NCBI GenBank assembly: GCA_002394025.1
Contig: DGSV01000103.1
Span: forward strand, 1-11,129
Source: Bacteroidales bacterium UBA4353
Lineage (GTDB): Bacteria; Bacteroidota; Bacteroidia; Bacteroidales; Paludibacteraceae
Length of the DNA: 11,129 nucleotides
Direction of reading: 5' to 3'
The stretch's first letter is position 1, and each line of letters begins with the position of its first letter. This document shows, in pieces, positions 1 through 7,200 of the stretch. A program made the position numbers and the translations under genes. A model generated the notes under the pieces. That model was not told the DNA's origin. It did no database searches and saw only the letters and a program-made list of their open reading frames with translations.

Positions 1-581
1 ATCATCTTGTTGCCGTTGAATGACAGGATTCCGTATTGTCCGAACGTCCCGCATACTTTGCCGCGATAGCGACTGCCAAAGGCCTCGGCGGCATCTTCGA
101 TTAATATTATGCCGTATTTGGAGCATATTTCCATGATTTTGTCTATATTGGCTGGCATACCATAGAGATATACTAACATCAGCGCTTTCGGGTAGCGCCC
201 TGTAGCTTTCTTGCGGTCTAAGATTGCCTGCTCAAGCAGGTCAGGGTCTATGTTCCATGAGTCTCGTTCCGAGTCGATGAACACGGGTTTGGCACCAACG
301 TAGGTGATGGGGTTGGCAGAAGCACAGAATGTGAAACTCTGACACAAAACCTCGTCTCCGGATTCTACGCCGCTCGCTATTAGTGACAAATGCACCGCGG
401 CAGTTCCCGAACTTAAAGCTACAACATGCTTATCACCACCAAGATAAGAGTTAAGCTCATCTTCAAAGGCATTGACATTCGGACCAAGGGGCACAACCCA
501 ATTATCCTTAAAGGCTTCGTCTATAAATTGTTGTTCGTTGCCTGACATGTGAGCCAAGCATAAAAGAATACGTTTCTTCAT
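1..581 (-). CDS. DegT/DnrJ/EryC1/StrS-family sugar aminotransferase, PglE-like (partial, 3' end beyond window)
   Basis: The first 193 residues of a PLP-dependent aminotransferase that converts a 4-keto nucleotide sugar to a 4-amino sugar in the cytoplasm. I translated it directly: it begins MKKRILLCLAHMSGNEQQFI and continues past base 1. Visible family motifs are the N-terminal NWVVPLGPNVNAFE stretch (residues 27-40), SSGTAAVHL (57-65), the cofactor-ring aspartate in IEDAAEAFGS (D163), and SFNGNK, whose K192 is the expected Schiff-base lysine. The wording of these motifs resembles Campylobacter PglE (UDP-4-amino-sugar synthesis) more than general DegT proteins. About half the usual length (roughly 380-400 aa) is present. 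The start is fixed by an ATGA overlap with the stop of the upstream phosphoglycosyl transferase gene, which implies translational coupling. The exact sugar substrate cannot be read from this fragment. Confidence 0.9.
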   Translation of the reverse strand, partial: MKKRILLCLAHMSGNEQQFIDEAFKDNWVVPLGPNVNAFEDELNSYLGGDKHVVALSSGTAAVHLSLIASGVESGDEVLCQSFTFCASANPITYVGAKPVFIDSERDSWNIDPDLLEQAILDRKKATGRYPKALMLVYLYGMPANIDKIMEICSKYGIILIEDAAEAFGSRYRGKVCGTFGQYGILSFNGNKM

Positions 582-1189
582 ATTATTTCATTATTATACA
601 TCATGTGCATTCCCAGTATTGTAATCAGTATGATTTTTATGTCATCAATAAAACTGTAATTGCGGACGTAGTATAGGTTAATGCGTACTTTGTCAGGAAA
701 TATGACTTCATCATTGTATTTTTCAGGGTTGTCAACCTTTGTGAGCATCACTTCCTCATTGCGGTATTTGAGCGTTGCCGGTCCTGTTATGCCAGGGCGT
801 AATGTTAGTATTTCTCGCCCTTCTCCGGTCAGTTTGTCGGCATAGCCCGGCACATCAGGGCGCGGACCGACAAACGACATATCACCTACAAGCACATTCC
901 ACAATTCCGGCAACTCATCAAGCTTATACTTACGCAGCACAGCACCAATGGGTGTTATCCTATCCTGACCGGCAACGGAAACCGAGGAACCTTGTTGATT
1001 GCTGTGCATGGTGCGGAATTTGTAAATGGTGAAGAGTTTTCCATCTTTACCGACGCGCTGTTGGCGGAAGAGTATTGGCATTCCACCACCATAGCATAGC
1101 ACCAACACCGCAACGAGGGCGTAAAGCGGAAGGAAAAAGATGATGCCAATAAAGGCTGTTATTCTGTCAAACAGGAATTTAAGCGTCAT
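578..1189 (-). CDS. Undecaprenyl-phosphate sugar phosphotransferase (monotopic PGT, PglC/bacterial sugar transferase family)
   Basis: A 203-residue small monotopic phosphoglycosyl transferase that moves a sugar-1-phosphate from a UDP-sugar to undecaprenyl phosphate at the inner membrane, the first step of glycan assembly. An N-terminal hydrophobic re-entrant helix (about residues 5-31) is broken by proline P21. Next come PILFRQQRVG and YKFRTM, then the catalytic Asp-Glu dyad in KLDELPELWNV (D91, E92) and the SFVGPRP motif (105-111). RPGITGPATLKYRNEE follows, a form I associate with Bacteroidetes enzymes rather than the common RPGITGWAQ. An upstream in-frame ATG at 1231 would add 14 residues, but it lies inside the preceding gene; the ATG at 1189 overlaps that gene's TGA as ATGA and gives the normal family N terminus, so I chose it. 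The gene's own TGA overlaps the next gene's ATG the same way. Confidence 0.92.
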   Translation of the reverse strand: MTLKFLFDRITAFIGIIFFLPLYALVAVLVLCYGGGMPILFRQQRVGKDGKLFTIYKFRTMHSNQQGSSVSVAGQDRITPIGAVLRKYKLDELPELWNVLVGDMSFVGPRPDVPGYADKLTGEGREILTLRPGITGPATLKYRNEEVMLTKVDNPEKYNDEVIFPDKVRINLYYVRNYSFIDDIKIILITILGMHMMYNNEII

Positions 1190-1935
1190 AGGCGTTTTTT
1201 TATGGCATGATAGGCATAACCGCAAAAACAATAAATAGCGTAGGGAAGGCTAAGGTGTTCTATGTTGCGATATACGCGCCACACGTCTGTTGCGGCTCGC
1301 AACTTATTGGAGGTTGAAGAACCTGAAAATACGCGGTAGTATGCGGTTACGTCTCCTTGATTGCGAGCTTCATAGCCCTGCTTGAGCAGTGAGAGCCATA
1401 AAGCCATGTCCTGACTGGTGCGGATTGAGGGGAAACGAAAGTCGCCGGTAAGTTTTCTGTCAATGACAACTGTCAGACAACCTATGGCGGTATCTTTGAG
1501 ATATGCGCTATATGTCATGCTGTTCGGGCAAATGATATCTTTGCCGATGTGCTTTCCAGCTTGATTAATAATGCTATAGTTAGAGTAGCAAAAGGCGCAT
1601 CCTGCTGACTGCATATATGCCAGTTGCTTCTCAAGCTTGTCGGGGAGCCACATGTCATCGGCGTCAAGAAAGGCTATGTAGCGACCTTGAGCCTCTTGCA
1701 AAGCCCTGTTGCGAGAAAAGGCGGAACCACGATTTTGCTCATTACGTAGATAGCGAATGCGTGAATCGGTAAAAGATCGTGCCACATCTGCGGTGTTGTC
1801 AGCCGAATAATCATCGACAATCAGCATCTCCCAATTACTGTAGCTTTGAGCCAAAACGCTCCTGATAGCGTCGGCAAGATAGAAACCGCTATTGTAGGCA
1901 GGGGTTATGACTGATACAAGTTCATTGGTAATCAT
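1186..1935 (-). CDS. Glycosyltransferase family 2 protein
   Basis: A 249-residue GT-A-fold glycosyltransferase, probably cytoplasmic and membrane-associated, adding a sugar from a nucleotide donor to a lipid-linked glycan. Visible motifs are VSVITPAYN (7-15), the donor-binding DDYSADN (41-47), the metal-binding DADD (91-94) and a likely catalytic-base region SQDMALWL (174-181). The C terminus (about 228-245) is moderately hydrophobic and ends in a basic KKRL tail. The reading frame is open back to an ATG at 1953, but a promoter -7 box (1940-1947) lies in that stretch, so I start at the ATG at 1935, the only methionine directly before the first strand of the fold. It leads the operon with the phosphoglycosyl transferase and aminotransferase. 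The exact acceptor and donor are unknown. Confidence 0.9.
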   Translation of the reverse strand: MITNELVSVITPAYNSGFYLADAIRSVLAQSYSNWEMLIVDDYSADNTADVARSFTDSRIRYLRNEQNRGSAFSRNRALQEAQGRYIAFLDADDMWLPDKLEKQLAYMQSAGCAFCYSNYSIINQAGKHIGKDIICPNSMTYSAYLKDTAIGCLTVVIDRKLTGDFRFPSIRTSQDMALWLSLLKQGYEARNQGDVTAYYRVFSGSSTSNKLRAATDVWRVYRNIEHLSLPYAIYCFCGYAYHAIKKRL

Positions 1936-1939
1936 AGCG

Positions 1940-1970
1940 CAAAGGTACACCAATTTTCCCGTATGGCAAA
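1940..1970 (-). promoter_or_regulatory. Bacteroidetes-type promoter for the GT2-PGT-aminotransferase operon
   Basis: On the minus strand a TTTG (1970-1967) is followed, after exactly 19 bases, by TACCTTTG (1947-1940), the full TTTG-N19-TAnnTTTG form used by the Bacteroidetes primary sigma factor. The box ends only four bases before the ATG at 1935, so the transcript probably starts at or next to the start codon. Confidence 0.8.
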
Positions 1971-2056
1971 AAAATAATTAGCGGTTTATGTCACTTTTTA
2001 TATCACTTTTGTTGCATTGTTTGTAGGCAGAGGTGTTTTAAAAATCTTTTTTTTCG

Positions 2057-2064
2057 TATATTTG
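2057..2064 (+). promoter_or_regulatory. Bacteroidetes -7 box for the SDR gene
   Basis: TATATTTG matches TAnnTTTG, about 79 bases before the start codon of the SDR gene. The -33 element is weak: only a GTTTT run near 2035-2039, at a slightly short spacing. If used, the leader is about 75 nt long, ending in a very A-rich stretch directly before the ATG, typical of Bacteroidetes translation signals without a Shine-Dalgarno site. Confidence 0.55.
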
Positions 2065-2143
2065 TAGCCTGTCGTCACGAATGTGTTCTGTAACTATTAA
2101 CCATTGTTGATGATAATTATAAAGCAAAATAAAAAAAATACCT

Positions 2144-2821
2144 ATGAAAATTATTATTACTGGCGCCACAGGGTATGTTGGTGAGGGTGTATTGTTAGAA
2201 CTGCTTCGTTGCGAAAAAGTCGAAAAAGTTCTCTCGGTCAGTCGCCGTCCCACGGGTGTTTTGCAGGGACATTATCCGTCTCTTACCGTCAGACAGACAG
2301 ATAAACTTGATGAGTATATAGTCTCTGATATTATGTCTCTTCAAGCCGGGGATCCTCATTTTGATGGCTATGATGCCGTGTTTTTTATTGCCGGAGTGAC
2401 TTCTGTCGGCACTCCCAAAGACGCGTATCAGCGAATATCGCAAGATATTCTGCTGCATTTCGCACGTATAATGCCTACTAAGGAACGGATGACCTATATC
2501 TATCTCAGTGGTGCGGGGACAGATGTCAATGGCTCGCAGCATTGGCAAAAAGTGAAAGGTACTACAGAGCTGGAAATTCAGCGTATGGGTTTCCGGCATG
2601 CGTTTGCCTATCGTCCTGCGATAATGCGTTGGGCAGTCGGTCAACAGAAAATTCAGGCTATGCAGTATGCGTTCATATTTTTCTATCCGTTAATACGCTT
2701 GTGCGGAATGGGTAATAGCATCACCGAAGTGGCTCATTCTATGATTGTATGCGCTCGTGACGGATATGACACCAACATTATCAATCCGCGGGACATAACA
2801 AAATTGGCGCATAAACTCTGA
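2144..2821 (+). CDS. Atypical SDR / NAD(P)H-binding oxidoreductase or epimerase-like protein
   Basis: A 225-residue cytoplasmic Rossmann protein. The dinucleotide-binding glycine motif is GATGYVG (residues 7-13), followed by SVSRRPTG (31-38), where an arginine pair after the second strand suggests NADP(H) preference. YIYLSGAGTD (118-127) and HWQKVKGTTELE (133-144) place it with small atypical SDRs related to the HTATIP2/TIP30-like group commonly annotated as 'NAD-dependent epimerase'. The usual YxxxK catalytic pair reads W134-x3-K138, so classical dehydrogenase chemistry is doubtful; other members of the group, as I recall them, also have Trp here. Substrate unknown. It is the only plus-strand gene and stands alone, divergent from the GT2 operon and convergent with the deiminase gene. 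The start follows an A-rich leader and precedes the first beta strand (KIIITGA) directly. Confidence 0.85.
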   Translation: MKIIITGATGYVGEGVLLELLRCEKVEKVLSVSRRPTGVLQGHYPSLTVRQTDKLDEYIVSDIMSLQAGDPHFDGYDAVFFIAGVTSVGTPKDAYQRISQDILLHFARIMPTKERMTYIYLSGAGTDVNGSQHWQKVKGTTELEIQRMGFRHAFAYRPAIMRWAVGQQKIQAMQYAFIFFYPLIRLCGMGNSITEVAHSMIVCARDGYDTNIINPRDITKLAHKL

Positions 2822-2840
2822 AGAGCAGAGTATTTGCGCC
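2806..2840 (+). terminator. Hairpin at the 3' end of the SDR gene
   Basis: An inverted repeat of two 15-base arms (2806-2820 and 2826-2840) pairs at 13 of 15 positions (mismatches T-T and A-A) around a 5-nt loop AAGAG. The left arm includes the last SDR codons and most of its TGA stop (2819-2821). The downstream plus-strand sequence is AT-rich but not a clean T-run. On the minus strand the hairpin is followed by AATTTTG, so it could also act as a second-chance terminator for the deiminase transcript. Confidence 0.6.
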
Positions 2841-2855
2841 ATTATTGACTAATTT

Positions 2856-2893
2856 GGCAAACTGATACTTTCTCATTAAGGTATCAGTTTGCC
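2856..2893 (-). terminator. Strong hairpin at the 3' end of the arginine deiminase gene, probably bidirectional
   Basis: The 13-base arms GGCAAACTGATAC (2856-2868) and GTATCAGTTTGCC (2881-2893) are perfectly complementary. The stem can extend by three more pairs, one of them G-U, leaving a 6-nt loop. On the minus strand the 5' arm contains the final codons and the TGA stop (2886-2884) of the deiminase gene. There is no long T-run on either side, so intrinsic termination is likely but not certain. Confidence 0.7.
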
Positions 2894-4137
2894 CGTTTAA
2901 GCACTTGTGTCATGCAATGTGCTGCTCCATAGCCGTCTATTAAACTTTCCAACTTAATCCATTCCACAGTTACTCCGGCATCCTTAAGTCGTTGCCTGAA
3001 GGTTTCGCTCTGTCCATCAACTGCCATGATATGCCGCGGTGCGATTGTAAGGTAGTTATTGGCGTAGTGCATTTCATCGTCAGGTTCGATGTGGATGATT
3101 TGCATACCGCGCTCACGCAAGAATGTCACAAAAGATTTCTCAGCCTCTATTTGACGGTATTGAGTTTCACCTGCCTCACGAGCGTAGATGTCGCATGTGA
3201 CGTATTCAGGCTCGTTGGCTTTGGCTTCTAATCTGCTGCGTACCATGGTACATAAGTCGCTATCAATGATATTAAAATATGTATCTAAATGCATTTGCAT
3301 CTGCCATAACTTGTGGTCGTGAACCACAACCACTGTGTCATGACCAAAAGCGTCAGCTTCCATCACTTGTCTAATGCCTTTCATATTGGTACGCATGCCG
3401 CAGCCTATAAGTGAAATAGTACCTGCAGGAATATAATCGCCTCCTTCCATACGTCCGTCACCGTTAATACGCAGAATGGGATGTAGGCCTAAGTGATGAT
3501 AGCAGACTTCTATTATTTTTGTTTCAGGCATTCGTTGCGTGGAATTCATCTGGCAGATGATGTGTCCGCGCGGTGTTGTTATGCTCTGATCACGCGTGAA
3601 GTATAGGTTCATAAGTGGTTCTTGAATGTATTGCGCTTCATAGCCGGTGTTGTTGTCAGTGCGAAACAGACGTACGGTTGGTTGCAGCAATATGCAGCGA
3701 ATCAGGTCGTTGCGGCTCATAGTGTCTATCACTTGCTTTCGATATATCTCCGATGTCTCCTCATCTAGGGTCGGAATAGCTGATATGTCATATTTCAGTA
3801 CCTGTGAAGCGAGGGTTCGCAAGGTGTCAGTACCTATATGATTAAGAATATCAGATACGGTAAACACGCGGATGCCGTTCTTCTTAAGCTTATGGATGTA
3901 TTCACGATGTTCCGTTGCGGCTTTGTCAACATCAAAGTAGTGTTCAAACAACCCCGCGGCAGGGTGTATCACGCCGCAAAAAAGTTCTGACTGCGGTGTA
4001 TGCATCAGTATTGCGTCGGCTTTGTGCCACTCAGCTTGCGGATAGGATATAGTGCTTGGTTGTGCTCGTCGGCATGACGTTATGCCACACAATAATGTTA
4101 AAAACCACGCAGCGTAAATTAAATACTTATGTCTCAT
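2884..4137 (-). CDS. Arginine deiminase family lipoprotein
   Basis: A 417-residue member of the arginine deiminase (ADI, ArcA-type) guanidino-group hydrolase family; the family reaction converts arginine to citrulline plus ammonia. The full catalytic set is recognisable: D183 in LYFTRD, E231 in MEGGD, H283 and D285 in MHLDT, and the nucleophile C408 in GAAHCMT. GCGMRTN (245-251) matches the substrate-site arginine region. Unlike ordinary cytoplasmic ArcA, it begins with a basic, then hydrophobic segment ending in a lipobox, ITSC (C22), which predicts lipidation and export. Residues 23-24 are Arg-Arg, not acidic. Length is close to the ADI norm of about 400-420 aa once the signal peptide is allowed for. 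No arcB, arcC or arginine transporter lies beside it. It is separated from the upstream pectinesterase gene by a terminator, and I see no clear -7 box of its own. Free arginine, a related guanidino compound or a peptidyl arginine are all possible substrates. Confidence 0.88.
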   Translation of the reverse strand: MRHKYLIYAAWFLTLLCGITSCRRAQPSTISYPQAEWHKADAILMHTPQSELFCGVIHPAAGLFEHYFDVDKAATEHREYIHKLKKNGIRVFTVSDILNHIGTDTLRTLASQVLKYDISAIPTLDEETSEIYRKQVIDTMSRNDLIRCILLQPTVRLFRTDNNTGYEAQYIQEPLMNLYFTRDQSITTPRGHIICQMNSTQRMPETKIIEVCYHHLGLHPILRINGDGRMEGGDYIPAGTISLIGCGMRTNMKGIRQVMEADAFGHDTVVVVHDHKLWQMQMHLDTYFNIIDSDLCTMVRSRLEAKANEPEYVTCDIYAREAGETQYRQIEAEKSFVTFLRERGMQIIHIEPDDEMHYANNYLTIAPRHIMAVDGQSETFRQRLKDAGVTVEWIKLESLIDGYGAAHCMTQVLKRAN

Positions 4138-4185
4138 TTTTATGCGGTTAAACGGTATTTAGTGTAACTCAGCTTTATTCGTAAG

Positions 4186-4225
4186 AATAATATCGGCGGC
4201 AGAATGTTCTACCGCCGATATTATT
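4186..4225 (-). terminator. Intrinsic terminator of the pectinesterase gene
   Basis: A perfect 14-bp inverted repeat (AATAATATCGGCGG at 4186-4199 and CCGCCGATATTATT at 4212-4225) surrounds a 12-nt loop, 18 bases beyond the pectinesterase TAA stop. The stem is GC-rich near the loop and AT-rich at the base, and the minus-strand 3' side reads ATTATTCTTA, a fair T-rich tail. A smaller 6-bp hairpin (TTATTC/GAATAA, 4175-4190) overlaps its foot. Confidence 0.85.
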
Positions 4226-4243
4226 TATATATAAGTTAATGAT

Positions 4244-7200
4244 TTATAGGATTACTTTTGCAGCCATGCGTTTACCACTATCGCTCACTATCACCACGTA
4301 TGCTCCGTGTGTGAGTTCGTTACTGACAAATTGTCCCGCAGCTTTCTGTTTGCTGATTAGTATGCCCGCAGGTGTGAATATCTCAACTACGGCTCCCGCT
4401 GTGATGTTGTTGATGTGCAAACGATTTTCGCGAACTATGAGTCCCAATGAATTGTCGCTGCCTATGGTTGGCAAGGCAGTGGTGAACTCAGCAAACGGAT
4501 CCCAGTTGTCAGAGCCTTTGGTGAAGTTAAACAAGGTAATTTCTGTTCCGTCGGGCAGGTTAGGAGTGGTGAGCACGGTAGCCCATGTGGCGCGGTTGGC
4601 GCTATTATCCACTGCGTCAATGCTGTTGTATTCATAACTGCGTGGCGATTCTCCGCTGAGCGAGTTGTTCCAGCCTATTGGCGATATCAGCGATCCTGTG
4701 TATCCGCTGCATTGTGTAGCGTCGATGGTGGTGTTAGCGAATACCGCTTCTCCTGATGTGCTCCACGGGCGTCCGAAATAGCCGGGCTTGGCGGGTTGAA
4801 CCTCTGCCATCTCAACTTCCGGGATTGCTGACACGATGTGGCAGTTCATGAATAGGAAGCCGCGTTTGCCGCTGTTCTGCTGCGGAGCGGTGATGTATGT
4901 GGCGTCGTTGCTGTCTAACGTTACGAGCATTGACAGTTCGGTGTTATAGCAGGCGAGGGTCATGCCTCCGAAGATGTAGTCCACGGCTCCCATCAGTACA
5001 CCTCCATTGACAGCCACGCGTGCAGGTTCAGCACCATAGATTGCGTCTTGGCGGCCTACGATGCGGCAGTTGTTAAGAATGCCGCGGTCGGCTGATTTGT
5101 TGAAACTGATGGCGCAGGCGCGTTCGCGATAGTTGCGAGCCTGAACATCAAGGCTGCCGTAGGTCGTGGGACGGGCAGGTTTTGCGCCTTGAGAAATGAC
5201 GAGGTCTGCGGCCTCTTTGGCAGAAATGTATTGGTTGAAACTGTTTTCGAAGATAATGTTGTCAGCCCGGAAGTTAGGAGCCTCAACGCGTACTGTGGCA
5301 TTCCACATTGATTGTGTGCCGCCCTGTGTGGGGTTGGTGACTATTGGCTCGTTGTTTTCTATGCATACTTGCTGATAGCGCGCGTCCCAAAGGTACTGGG
5401 GATTCATTGAAGCGTAGTTGTAACCTACGCCATAGTAGCTTGTTATGCGCACTGCGTTGTCGTCAATGTTGAAACCGCCGTCTTTGAGCGCTATTGATGG
5501 TGTTGCTGAAGCGTTTTTCATCGTGAGGTTTGCGATGTTGATGACGAGCATTTCCTCGTAGTTGCCGGGCTCGATGAGCAGCGTAACACCCAAGGTCTGA
5601 ACGTTGGGCATTTTGCGGGCGTATGCCAGTGCGGCATTGATGGTCTCGAACTCCTGACCGGCGCCGACGTGCAATTCAGCTTTGTAGTCAGATATTTCCT
5701 CAATGCGTATTGCGTTGATATATGATGTGCCTGTTAAGGAGAGCGTTACCGTGCCGGCGGAACCGGTGTAGGCATAGGTGAATTCGTCTATTTGGCTTGT
5801 GGAGCCGGTGCTCGCGTCGCATAGTACTTGGTCTCCAACGCTGATGTGGTATTCGTAGCAGGCGCTGACGATGATGTTGCAGTTGCCGCTTACAGGAATT
5901 TCTATCGTGGCGCCATTGCCGCCATAGAGGTATTTGTTGTTATGACTGCGCGCTTTGGTGAATACCAACGTCTTGTAGGTGTATGTCTCGTTAGTGTTGG
6001 TATAACCTCCGTTGTAGAAATCCTCATCGGCGAAGTCCCATTGATGAATGTCGGCTGTGAAATCAAGTTGTTTCGTGACAGAAGATCCGGCTACTGTCAT
6101 GTTTGATGTGAGCAGTTGTTCGTATATGCCGGTGTTGGTAACTTTGACGCTGTAACGGCCGTCGCGCAGCATGATGCCTTCGGTGCCGGTAAATGTATAT
6201 ACGTAGCCTTCTTCATCAAGGTTGGTGAAGGTGAATAGGGCATTGGCAAGGTCTGCGGCACTGGCTCCTGTTGGCACGATGGTGATGGCATAGCGAGGCA
6301 GCAGGTCGAATTGGAATGTCAGCGTGCCGCCTTCATAGGAGATGGAGCCGCTGTAGTCGTTGACGTTGAGGGCATTGAAGTTAAGTGCCTCTCCGACCTC
6401 TTTGACGATGGTGAATTCGCCCGTTGTGCGGTCCAGCGTGAGTTGAGGAACAAAGACTTTGCCGGGGCTGATGTTGAATACGAATTCCACGCGGGCGAGG
6501 TTTTCGGCATCAAGACCAACCACTGTTCCGGTGAGTGTCTCAAGCTGAACAGCGACCAGCGTGATGTCGTGTGTCGTTTCGGAGCCTATGTTTACTTCGG
6601 CGCCTTCGCTGATAGCGAATGTGTTGGCATTGACCAGACTGAGTTTAAAGTCGTAACCTTTTGGCAGTTGGGCTGTGTAGCTGCCGTTGGTTATCGGAGC
6701 GTCATAGTACCAACCATTGCTTGTGTTTGTGAAACGAACTGACACGTTGGTGAGGTCGGCAAACTCGGCAGGTGCGCTGATGTTGCCGGTTACGGTAACG
6801 TATGTTGCGGGGTGGCGTATAATACGTGCCAAGCAAAATTTCTCACCTTGAGCGCAATAGAGCTTATGACTGCCGTCTTGACTCACGCTGAATATCAGTC
6901 TTTCGCATTGTGCCGAGGCGGTGTAATTACCTATCTGCTCAGTACCGTCAGGTGCTACGAAATGGTATTCTGCCGCACTGCCATTGCTGCTGACGTAGTA
7001 TTCAATCTGGTCATTGACTTCGAAAGTCTGCTGAACATAGACGTTAGGGTTATTGGCATTGTTGGTGTTGGAGTAGATGTAGCCGGTGTAGATGTTGTTG
7101 CTGGCATCCTTGCGGTCTTTGTTGTCGTAGCGCGTTAAGCTTGTGTTGGTGGTGCGTAGGCGGTGATTAGTTGCTCCGCCGGTAGAGTAAACGAAGTTCT

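Larger units (their letters stand above)
1936..2143. other. Divergent intergenic region between GT2 operon and SDR gene
   Basis: This is the longest non-coding stretch in the window (208 nt). It holds the two divergent promoters and an AT-rich centre with an exact 8-bp direct repeat, TCACTTTT at 1991-1998 and 2003-2010 (period 12). No RNA gene or riboswitch was recognised. Confidence 0.6.

Noticed and set aside
1936..1953. Six-residue N-terminal extension of the GT2 protein from the ATG at 1953
   Set aside because: The stretch contains the promoter -7 box, and the extension adds nothing to the family N terminus.
2080..2109. Nine-codon upstream open frame in the SDR leader
   Set aside because: Short chance frames are expected in AT-rich leaders, and nothing in its peptide suggests an attenuator.
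2038..2644. Minus-strand open frames opposite the SDR gene (2038-2253 and 2195-2644)
   Set aside because: The plus-strand gene has a clear Rossmann signature, and these frames show no family features.
4138..4185. Possible promoter for the arginine deiminase gene (TACCGTTTA on the minus strand)
   Set aside because: It has one base too many between TA and TTT and no TTTG at the proper distance; not strong enough to call, so read-through from the pectinesterase unit or a non-consensus promoter remains possible.
6311..6742. Long plus-strand open frame (143 codons) antisense to the pectinesterase gene, with several similar ones at 4239-4637, 5828-6106 and 6812-7138
   Set aside because: They lie entirely opposite a well-supported gene, have low-complexity compositions typical of antisense frames and show no recognisable motif or promoter.
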